Positions 1-5,246 of a stretch of DNA of 5,649 nucleotides are shown here, piece after piece. The notes under the pieces were generated by a model. It was not told the DNA's origin, did no database searches, and worked only from the letters and a program-made list of their open reading frames with translations. Position 1 is the stretch's first letter. Every line of letters starts with the position of its first letter. A program made the translations under genes and the position numbers. This DNA is from an uncultured Burkholderiales bacterium (GTDB taxonomy: Bacteria; Pseudomonadota; Gammaproteobacteria; Burkholderiales; Burkholderiaceae_C): positions 1-5,649 of the forward strand of contig CALCBL010000302.1 in assembly GCA_937897495.1 (NCBI GenBank). The letters run 5' to 3'.

Positions 1-1
1 G

Positions 2-832
2 AGGGCCATACACATTCACCATGGTTTGCAAGCGGCGGCCGATGGCTTTGCTAGCCACTGCCAAGCTTTGTGTGAACAACTGCAAGTTCCCTTGGTGCTT
101 TGCAAAGTCAATGCCAAAAACGAAGCAGGTCAGAGCCCAGAAGACGCTGCCAGAAAGGCGCGCTATGCGGCTCTTAGTGAAGCTGTTCACGCGCATCCTT
201 CATTGCAGGGGGTGAAAGACATCGCAGTGGCACAGCATGCTGATGATCAAGTCGAAACCTTGTTGCTGGCGCTGTCGCGTGGTGCTGGATTGCCGGGCTT
301 GGCCAGCATGCCTTCTAAATGGATGCGAGATGGTTTGCAATGGCATCGGCCTTTGTTAAGTGTGCCTGGCTCAAAGTTGCGTGAATACCTCACGCATGCT
401 CAAGTGACGTGGGTAGAAGACCCCACCAACCAAGACGAGCAATTTACCCGCAACCGCATTCGTGCGCAACTGTTGCCTGCTTTGGAGCGAGCTTTTCCCC
501 AATTCAGAGACACCTTTTCAAGGAGTGCTTCGCACGCAGCAGAAGCACAAGAAATTTTGAACGAGCTGGCTGCGGCCGATTTGTCTAGCCTGATGGCTTC
601 AGGTGGGCTAAACATCAAGGCCTTGCAGCAACTTAGTTCTGCCAGGCAGTCTTTGGTGCTTCGGCATTGGCTGAAGGTGCACCACCAAACCACGCCCAGC
701 GCCGTGCAAATGAGTGAGTTGTTGTCGCAAATTGCGGCCTGCACCACGCGGGGCCACCAGTTGCGATTGAAGGTGGGGCGGGGGTATGCGCTTAGAGAGG
801 GTCAGGTTTTGACCTGGACCTGTTCTGATTAG
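2..832 (+). CDS. tilS: tRNA(Ile)-lysidine synthetase TilS, 5'-truncated by window edge
   Basis: TilS converts C34 of tRNA-Ile(CAU) to lysidine with ATP and lysine in the cytosol, which lets the tRNA read AUA instead of AUG. The reading frame is open from base 2, so the true start and the PP-loop motif (SGGxDS) lie upstream of the window. 276 residues are visible. They begin with the family-typical IHIHHGLQ, followed by AVAQHADDQVET and LSRGAGLPGL (ATP-pyrophosphatase fold). Then come W.RPLL, YL....WVEDPTNQDEQFTRNRIR and the helical substrate-binding domain. The protein ends soon after LRLKVGRGYALREGQVLTW, so it appears to lack the extra C-terminal domain of the E. coli enzyme; from memory, short versions are common in this group. 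An internal TTG or ATG near bases 21-26 could be mistaken for a start, but homology continues upstream of it. lysC follows after 83 nt in the same direction. Confidence 0.95.
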   Translation, partial: RAIHIHHGLQAAADGFASHCQALCEQLQVPLVLCKVNAKNEAGQSPEDAARKARYAALSEAVHAHPSLQGVKDIAVAQHADDQVETLLLALSRGAGLPGLASMPSKWMRDGLQWHRPLLSVPGSKLREYLTHAQVTWVEDPTNQDEQFTRNRIRAQLLPALERAFPQFRDTFSRSASHAAEAQEILNELAAADLSSLMASGGLNIKALQQLSSARQSLVLRHWLKVHHQTTPSAVQMSELLSQIAACTTRGHQLRLKVGRGYALREGQVLTWTCSD

Positions 833-868
833 CCGCTTCAATCTCTCCTAAGCTAGGGTTCTCCCGAG

Positions 869-874
869 TACAAT
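869..874 (+). promoter_or_regulatory. possible -10 element for lysC (TACAAT)
   Basis: TACAAT lies in the 83-nt gap between tilS and lysC, about 42 nt before the lysC ATG, and differs from the sigma-70 -10 consensus at one position. No good -35 hexamer is present at 16-18 nt spacing, so this is a weak call. It would give a leader of roughly 35 nt. Confidence 0.3.
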
Positions 875-915
875 CGACAGGTTTTGCTGAAATTTCCCTT
901 TTATAACTTCTAAAA

Positions 916-2178
916 ATGGCACTGATCGTTCACAAATACGGCGGCACATCGATGGGCTCAACAGAGCGCATTCGAAATGTGGCCAAACGCGTCGCCAAAT
1001 GGGCCAGGGCTGGCCACCAAATGGTGGTGGTGCCAAGCGCCATGAGCGGCGAAACCAATCGCCTGTTGGGCTTGGCCAAAGAATTGGCGCCCGCCAAAAC
1101 AGACACAGCCTACGACCGCGAACTCGACATGTTGGCTTCAACCGGTGAGCAAGCTTCTTCGGCATTGCTTGCCATCGCTTTGCAGTCTGAGGGCATGGAA
1201 TCGGTCAGCTATGCCGGCTGGCAAGTGCCCATCAAGACCAACAGCGCTTTCACCAAGGCCCGCATTGAATCAATTGACGATGTGCGTGTTCGCAAAGACT
1301 TAGCGGCTGGCCGTGTGGTCATCGTGACGGGCTTCCAAGGTGTAGACCCAGATGGCCATATCACCACCTTGGGTCGTGGCGGTTCAGACACCTCTGCCGT
1401 CGCCGTAGCTGCCGCCATGAAAGCCGACGAGTGCCTGATTTACACCGACGTGGATGGCGTCTACACCACCGACCCCCGCGTGGTGCCTGAGGCCCGTCGC
1501 TTGAAAACAGTGAGCTTTGAAGAGATGCTGGAAATGGCATCCCTTGGTTCCAAAGTTTTGCAAATTCGCTCTGTTGAATTTGCGGGCAAATACAAAGTCC
1601 CTATGCGTGTGCTGTCTAGCTTCACACCTTGGGACATCGACATTCATGAAGAAGCCAAGTCTGGCACGCTGATCACTTTTGAGGAAGACGAAAAAATGGA
1701 ACAAGCCGTAGTCTCCGGCATTGCGTTTAACCGCGATGAAGCCAAAATTTCTGTGTTGGGCGTGCCCGACAAACCTGGCATTGCTTACCAAATTTTGGGA
1801 GCAGTGGCCGACGCCAACATTGAAGTTGACGTGATCATTCAAAACTTGAGCAAAGATGGCAAAACCGACTTCAGCTTCACAGTGCACCGCAATGATTTTG
1901 CGCGCACCATGGACCTTCTGAAGGAAAAAGTGTTGCCGTCTTTGGGCGCCAGCGAAGTCATCGGCGATGCCAAAATTTGCAAAGTGTCGATCGTGGGCAT
2001 TGGCATGAGAAGCCACGTGGGAATTGCCAGCAAAATGTTCAGGTCTTTGAGCGAAGAGGGCATCAACATTCAGATGATTTCTACGTCCGAAATTAAAACC
2101 TCTGTGGTAATTGACGAGAAATACATGGAATTGGCGGTGCGGGCCTTGCACAAAGCCTTTGATTTAGACCAAGCCTGA
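916..2178 (+). CDS. lysC: Aspartate kinase (aspartokinase), two-ACT-domain type
   Basis: This enzyme phosphorylates L-aspartate to 4-phospho-L-aspartate, the first step toward lysine (diaminopimelate), threonine and methionine, in the cytosol. The protein is 420 residues, normal for monofunctional aspartokinases of this class. The amino acid kinase domain spans about residues 1-250, with KYGGTS at 7-12, SGETNRL at 44-50, TGEQ at 77-80, GRGGSDTSA at 153-161 and YTDVDGVYTTDPR at 176-188. Two ACT regulatory domains follow at about 276-340 and 355-420, the second with VGIGMRSHVGIASKMF and MISTSEIKTSVV. Enzymes with this arrangement are usually feedback-inhibited by lysine and threonine; that is family knowledge, not seen here. 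The ATG at 916 is chosen because it directly precedes the conserved KYGGTS segment. No Shine-Dalgarno sequence is visible before it. The stop codon abuts the promoter of the downstream tRNA. Confidence 0.97.
   Translation: MALIVHKYGGTSMGSTERIRNVAKRVAKWARAGHQMVVVPSAMSGETNRLLGLAKELAPAKTDTAYDRELDMLASTGEQASSALLAIALQSEGMESVSYAGWQVPIKTNSAFTKARIESIDDVRVRKDLAAGRVVIVTGFQGVDPDGHITTLGRGGSDTSAVAVAAAMKADECLIYTDVDGVYTTDPRVVPEARRLKTVSFEEMLEMASLGSKVLQIRSVEFAGKYKVPMRVLSSFTPWDIDIHEEAKSGTLITFEEDEKMEQAVVSGIAFNRDEAKISVLGVPDKPGIAYQILGAVADANIEVDVIIQNLSKDGKTDFSFTVHRNDFARTMDLLKEKVLPSLGASEVIGDAKICKVSIVGIGMRSHVGIASKMFRSLSEEGINIQMISTSEIKTSVVIDEKYMELAVRALHKAFDLDQA
1696..2178 (+). other. Possible internal start giving a separate aspartokinase beta subunit
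   Basis: In several two-ACT aspartokinases (Corynebacterium glutamicum and Bacillus subtilis are the classic cases) the regulatory C-terminal half is also made as a separate beta subunit from an in-frame start inside the gene, giving an alpha2beta2 enzyme. Here the Met codon at residue 261 begins MEQAVVSGIAFNRDEAK, at the junction of the kinase and ACT regions. It is preceded by a purine-rich GAGGAAG at 1681-1687, about 8-11 nt upstream. The product would be 160 residues containing both ACT domains. The position and the site are seen in the sequence. Actual use of this start is inference, and the Met may only reflect the conserved protein sequence. Confidence 0.4.
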
Positions 2179-2184
2179 TATAAT
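2179..2184 (+). promoter_or_regulatory. -10 promoter element of tRNA-Ser (TATAAT)
   Basis: A perfect TATAAT begins one base after the last base of the lysC stop codon. It lies 11 nt before the first base of mature tRNA-Ser, which puts transcription start about 3-6 nt ahead of the tRNA 5' end. The -35 would lie inside the last codons of lysC. The best matches there (TTTGAT at 2158 or the adjacent CTTTGA) are poor, so the promoter may depend mainly on its -10. Confidence 0.55.
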
Positions 2185-2195
2185 TTTTGAGTGCT

Positions 2196-2288
2196 GGAAT
2201 CGTGACCGAGTGGCCGAAGGTGCTCCCCTGCTAAGGGAGTATAGGGTGTAGAGCCTTATCGAGAGTTCGAATCTCTCCGATTCCGCCA
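2196..2288 (+). tRNA. tRNA-Ser, anticodon GCT
   Basis: This is a 93-nt class II tRNA reading AGC and AGU serine codons. The acceptor stem GGAATCG (2196-2202) pairs with CGATTCC (2278-2284). The discriminator is G2285, as expected for serine, and CCA is encoded at 2286-2288. The anticodon stem is CTCCC (2223-2227) with GGGAG (2235-2239), and the seven-base loop CTGCTAA places the anticodon GCT at 2230-2232. A long variable arm of the serine type follows. The T-arm GAGAG-TTCGAAT-CTCTC is intact. The gene sits 17 nt after lysC and is followed directly by a terminator. Confidence 0.97.
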
Positions 2289-2296
2289 GCTAGTTT

Positions 2297-2333
2297 AAAA
2301 AGCCGTTGATCTTTGGGTCAGCGGCTTTTTTTT
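2297..2333 (+). terminator. Rho-independent terminator after tRNA-Ser
   Basis: AAGCCGTTGAT (2300-2310) pairs with GTCAGCGGCTT (2317-2327) through nine Watson-Crick pairs and two G-T wobbles. The six-base loop CTTTGG can close further to four bases, and an eight-T run at 2326-2333 follows. It ends the tRNA (and any lysC read-through) transcript and insulates the next operon. Confidence 0.92.
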
Positions 2334-2390
2334 GCTGTATTTTCGCCAGCCAATCATGTCAATTAATGTTACTCTGCCCCCAATTCATCA
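2334..2390 (+). other. Intergenic region expected to hold the promoter of the DUF4266 operon
   Basis: Because a strong terminator ends at 2333, the operon starting at 2405 should have its own promoter in this AT-rich stretch. Weak sigma-70-like pieces can be picked out (TTGCTG at 2332, TCATGT at 2354), but none is convincing. An alternative sigma factor cannot be excluded. No clear operator repeat was seen. Confidence 0.3.
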
Positions 2391-2396
2391 AGAGGG
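2391..2396 (+). promoter_or_regulatory. Ribosome binding site deciding the DUF4266 start
   Basis: AGAGGG lies 8 nt before the ATG at 2405. It supports that start over an in-frame ATG at 2306, which lies inside the terminator hairpin and would bury the signal peptide behind about 33 unrelated residues. Confidence 0.75.
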
Positions 2397-2404
2397 ATTG
2401 GCGC

Positions 2405-2623
2405 ATGAGAGTTTTAGCGATGTGGGTCTTTGTCCTGCTGGCATTGCAAGGCTGCTCGGTCGTTCAAACGGTTGAGCCGTGGCAGAAGGGCAACTTGGCA
2501 AAGCCAGAAATGACCTTTGATGACGATCCCCTAGAGCGAGGTTACCGAGAACACATTTACACCAGCAAGGAAGCATCGGCCGGTGGTTCGGGTTTAGGCG
2601 GAGGTGGTTGTGGTTGCAACTAA
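2405..2623 (+). CDS. DUF4266-family small lipoprotein with Gly-rich CGCN tail
   Basis: A 72-residue predicted lipoprotein. Residues 1-16 form a short signal peptide (MRVLAM then a hydrophobic core) ending in the lipobox LQGC, with the lipidated Cys at 17. Ser at the next position predicts outer-membrane sorting. The mature part has VEPWQKGNLAKPEM at about 23-36 and DDDPLERGYREHIYTSKEA at about 39-57. It ends in SAGGSGLGGGGCGCN (58-72) with Cys69 and Cys71. These blocks match what I recall of DUF4266 (Pfam). The function is unknown. The tail cysteines could bind metal, exchange disulfides with the thioredoxin encoded three genes on, or be modified; all of these are inferences. The gene is first in a tightly packed set of four and overlaps the next one. 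The codons of the Gly-rich tail also contain the next gene's ribosome binding site. Confidence 0.88.
   Translation: MRVLAMWVFVLLALQGCSVVQTVEPWQKGNLAKPEMTFDDDPLERGYREHIYTSKEASAGGSGLGGGGCGCN
2600..2604 (+). promoter_or_regulatory. Ribosome binding site for the DUF3570 gene, inside the DUF4266 coding region
   Basis: GGAGG, within GGCGGAGG, falls 5 nt before a GTG at 2610. It is made by glycine codons of the upstream lipoprotein's tail. This favours GTG 2610 over the GTG at 2604, which would lie within the site itself, and over the ATG at 2664, which would cut off most of the signal peptide. Confidence 0.65.
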
Positions 2624-3797
2624 ACATCACACCGAACTGGGCGCTGCGCTGCTCAGTGCCGCCATGGCTTTGCCTTGCGTCATCAGCACAGCACATGCCG
2701 AGAGTGCACCTGAAAAAGGCACACTCAGTTTCAAATACTTGAACTACAAAGAAAGTCAGCAAACATCCAGTGACGCGCTAGGCGTTTATGGGCGGGCTGA
2801 CAGCAAGTCGGGCGCTTCAGCATATGACGAGCGAATTCTTGTCAAAGCCACTTCGAGCAGTTTGGTCGTGCCACTCAACTCCGAATGGTCAATGTCGGGT
2901 ACGCTCATTACCGACGCCATTTCTGGCGCATCACCGGCGTATCACACGCAGGCTTTGTCTTATTTGAAAGATTTTCGTCGGGCAGTTGATACGTCAGTCA
3001 CCCGCTATTTGCCAAACGGCACCTTGACGGTGGGCATGAGTCATTCTGGTGAAAACGATTACGTATCTCGCGCCGCTTCCTTGCTTGCGACGCGTTCCTC
3101 GGAGAATAAAAATACCACTTGGACAGCCGGCATTGCCATCAACCGCGATCAAATCAATCCAGCCAATCAAATTGTTTTGAATGAGACCAAGCGCAGCAGT
3201 GAGGTGTTGTTAGGGGTTACACAAGTGGTCACGATGAACGACATCGTGCAATTCAACATGGGTTACTACAAAGGTCAGGGATATTTTTCTGATCCCTATA
3301 AAATTTACGACGAACGGCCCAGAGATCGCACGCAACAAAAGTTTCAGACACGCTGGAACCATTACTTCAATGATTTGAACGCCACCTCTCGTTTGGCCTA
3401 TCGTTACTACACCGACAGCTGGGGTATTCGCTCGCACACCTTGGATGCTGAGTGGGTGCAGCAAATCGGAAATGGCTGGAGTGCTGCGCCTGCAGTGCGT
3501 TATTACTCTCAAACTGCGGCCAAGTTTTATGTAGAGGTCGATCCTTCCATATCGCCTTTTCCTCCCAGTCCGCCGGCCAATGCAAAGTACTTTTCAGAGG
3601 ACCAACGCATGAGTGCTTTTGGTGGTTTAACCTTGGGTATGAAACTCACCAAGCAACTTAACCTTGACACCAAGGTCGATGTGAAGTTGGAGCAATATGG
3701 CCAGAAGGGCATTTGGATTTTGTCGGGTAACGGCAGCAAAGGCTTGGCGCCGTTTTATGCGCGCAATCTTCAAGTGGGTATCACGCGCTCTTTCTAA
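2610..3797 (+). CDS. DUF3570-family protein, predicted outer-membrane beta-barrel
   Basis: From the GTG at 2610 the product is 395 residues. A signal peptide of about 30 residues ends AHA|ES (hydrophobic core GAALLSAAMALPCVI), so the mature protein is exported. The following SAPEKGTLSFKYLNYKESQ, SGASPAYHT (105-113), GYFSDPYK (224-231), YRYYTDSWGI (about 264-273) and RYYSQTAAKFY (297-307) are blocks I recognise as DUF3570. Alternating aromatic and polar strands, many Tyr residues and a C-terminal Phe (GITRSF) point to an outer-membrane beta-barrel, but no function is known. DAISGAS at 102-108 matches the consensus for covalent FMN attachment by ApbE, and an ApbE gene follows. The gene overlaps the DUF4266 lipoprotein gene by about 14 nt and the ApbE gene by 1 nt. 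A GTG at 2604 would add only two residues. Confidence 0.9.
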   Translation: MVATKHHTELGAALLSAAMALPCVISTAHAESAPEKGTLSFKYLNYKESQQTSSDALGVYGRADSKSGASAYDERILVKATSSSLVVPLNSEWSMSGTLITDAISGASPAYHTQALSYLKDFRRAVDTSVTRYLPNGTLTVGMSHSGENDYVSRAASLLATRSSENKNTTWTAGIAINRDQINPANQIVLNETKRSSEVLLGVTQVVTMNDIVQFNMGYYKGQGYFSDPYKIYDERPRDRTQQKFQTRWNHYFNDLNATSRLAYRYYTDSWGIRSHTLDAEWVQQIGNGWSAAPAVRYYSQTAAKFYVEVDPSISPFPPSPPANAKYFSEDQRMSAFGGLTLGMKLTKQLNLDTKVDVKLEQYGQKGIWILSGNGSKGLAPFYARNLQVGITRSF

Positions 3798-4726
3798 TGG
3801 TGTCTAAAGCATTGCCATTGCAAATTCATCGCCTGCCTTTTAAGGCGATGGGCAGCGCTTGTGAAGTGGTATTGGCATCTCATACTCAAAACGAGGCCGA
3901 GTCGATGGCCAAGTTGGCCATTGATGAAGTACTGCGTATTGAACGCAAATATTCGCGCTACACCACCGATTCCATCATTGCGAAAATCAATCAACAGGCA
4001 GGGCGCGGTGCTTTGCAATGCGACGATGAAACTTGGGCTTTGTTTCAGTTTGCTACCCAGCTCTTTGATAAAAGCGATGGCTTGTTTGACATCACCTCGG
4101 GGGTGCTCAGACAGGCCTGGGATTTTAAAAAGCCAGAAGTGCCGACTTCTCAAAAGTTAGAGGCTTTGTTACCGCTCGTTGGTTGGCAAAATGTGGTGTT
4201 GCAAGACCAGAGCATTGCCTTGCCTTTGGCTGGCATGGAAGTAGACTTGGGCGGCTTTGGCAAAGAGTATGCTGCCGATCGTGCAGCACAGGTTCTCAAA
4301 GAAAAAGGTGTGACCCATGGCTACGTGAATTTGGCTGGCGACATGCGCTTTCTCGGGCCAAAGCCTACGGGTGAGCCTTGGATGATTGGCATTCAAGATC
4401 CGCGTGCGCGTGATCAGGTCGTGGCCACCCTGCCAATCACGCAGGGCGGCTTGGCCACCAGTGGCGATTACGAGCGCTATTTTGAATTGAATGGGCAGCG
4501 CTACTGTCATGTTTTGAATCCTAAAACGGGTATGCCCGTCAGCTACTGGCGCTCAGTGAGTGTCACGTCGCCTGCAACGGTGGTGTCGGGTTGCACAACG
4601 ACCATGGTGATGTTGAAGGAGGCAGATGGCCTGGCGTTTTTACAAGCAACAGGCTTTGATTTTTTTGCCATTGATCACACAGGTAAAGTGCATTTGCGAC
4701 AAGAAACACAAGCTGCATTAAACTGA
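3797..4726 (+). CDS. ApbE-family FAD:protein FMN transferase, divergent, no visible signal peptide
   Basis: ApbE enzymes use FAD to attach FMN covalently to Thr or Ser of target proteins, with Mg2+. In this 309-residue protein the family blocks are FKAMGSACEV (15-24), YSRYTTDSIIAKIN (52-65), DGLFDITSG (94-102), DLGGFGKEYAADRA (150-163), YVNLAGD (176-182), ATSGDYERYF (220-229) and HVLNPKTGMP (238-247). Two departures stand out. Most ApbE proteins are periplasmic lipoproteins, but here homology begins by residue 15 with no hydrophobic leader or lipobox, and I found no upstream in-frame start supplying one. Near the C-terminus the usual ADA..T, whose Asp and Thr bind Mg2+ in characterised members, reads SGCTTT (264-269), so Asp appears to be Gly265. 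The start overlaps the DUF3570 stop as TAATG. A role in modifying a partner from this operon is plausible but unproven. Confidence 0.92.
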   Translation: MVSKALPLQIHRLPFKAMGSACEVVLASHTQNEAESMAKLAIDEVLRIERKYSRYTTDSIIAKINQQAGRGALQCDDETWALFQFATQLFDKSDGLFDITSGVLRQAWDFKKPEVPTSQKLEALLPLVGWQNVVLQDQSIALPLAGMEVDLGGFGKEYAADRAAQVLKEKGVTHGYVNLAGDMRFLGPKPTGEPWMIGIQDPRARDQVVATLPITQGGLATSGDYERYFELNGQRYCHVLNPKTGMPVSYWRSVSVTSPATVVSGCTTTMVMLKEADGLAFLQATGFDFFAIDHTGKVHLRQETQAALN

Positions 4727-5205
4727 TGCTTATGAACTTGAAGTTATTCCATATGGCGTTAATCGCTTTGCTCATTCAGGCCAGTCCAGTTTGGGCAGTT
4801 GAGGCAGGAAAGCCGTTGCCTGATTTGGGTTTGGCTGAAGTTCAAAAAACCAAGGGCCAATACATTTACATCGACTACTGGGCATCGTGGTGTGGCCCTT
4901 GCCGCCAATCTTTTCCTTGGATGAATGCATTGCAGGCCAAGTTGGGACCAAAGGGTTTGAAAGTGGTGGCTGTGAACGTTGACGCTAAGCGCGCGGATGC
5001 AGACAAGTTTTTGTCGCACACACCCGCTCAGTTCACCATTGCCTATGACCCGCAAGGTGAGTCTGCAAAAAAGTTAGCCATTAAAACCATGCCAACTTCG
5101 ATGTTGGTGAGTCCAGAGGGGCGGGTGTTGTTTGTGCATTCTGGATTTAGGGCTGAGGAGACGTTGCAGCTTGAGGCTAGGATTTCAGCGGCCATGGGCA
5201 ATTGA
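4726..5205 (+). CDS. Exported TlpA-like thioredoxin-fold protein
   Basis: A 159-residue protein with an N-terminal signal peptide (MLMNLKLFHM then ALIALLIQASPVWA, likely cleaved before VEAGK) and a single thioredoxin fold. The active site is WASWCGPC, with Cys56 and Cys59. The fold continues with LKVVAVNVDA (78-87), YDPQ, the cis-proline loop MPTSMLV (Pro123) and GRVLFVHSGF. Such proteins act as thiol-disulfide reductases outside the cytoplasm, often on cytochrome c or metal-protein cysteines. Here the substrate is unknown, and the CGC tail of the DUF4266 lipoprotein in the same operon is a candidate. The ATG at 4726 overlaps the ApbE stop as TGATG. ATG 4732 is an equally workable start that loses two residues. 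Neither has a strong Shine-Dalgarno sequence, which fits translational coupling. Confidence 0.93.
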   Translation: MLMNLKLFHMALIALLIQASPVWAVEAGKPLPDLGLAEVQKTKGQYIYIDYWASWCGPCRQSFPWMNALQAKLGPKGLKVVAVNVDAKRADADKFLSHTPAQFTIAYDPQGESAKKLAIKTMPTSMLVSPEGRVLFVHSGFRAEETLQLEARISAAMGN

Positions 5206-5246
5206 CCTTTGATTGCTTAGTCCATCAATTTTCGAAATACTAAGTT

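Noticed and set aside
833..915. Lysine riboswitch or attenuator ahead of lysC
   Set aside because: The gap is only 83 nt, too short for the lysine riboswitch, and I see no terminator hairpin or leader peptide. GGGTTCTCCC is a minor hairpin without a T-run.
1384..2151. 255-codon open frame on the - strand opposite lysC
   Set aside because: It lies fully inside a certain gene, has a biased Phe/His/Asn composition typical of an antisense shadow, and shows no recognisable motif.
2196..2400. Genomic island inserted at the tRNA-Ser 3' end
   Set aside because: tRNA-Ser genes are common integration sites, but there is no integrase and no repeat of the tRNA 3' end in the window. The tRNA keeps its own terminator.
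2306..2404. N-terminal extension of the DUF4266 gene from an ATG at 2306
   Set aside because: It starts inside the tRNA terminator hairpin and would bury the lipoprotein signal peptide. The ATG at 2405 has a good ribosome binding site and a typical signal sequence.
2664..2666. ATG 2664 as the DUF3570 start
   Set aside because: It would remove the charged N-terminal region and most of the hydrophobic core of the signal peptide, and it has no upstream ribosome binding site.
5216..5244. Inverted repeat CTTAGT / ACTAAG with TTTCGAAA between the thioredoxin and S9 peptidase genes
   Set aside because: A 6-bp arm with a 17-nt loop, low GC and no T-run is too weak for a terminator. It could be a chance palindrome or an operator, with nothing to decide between them.
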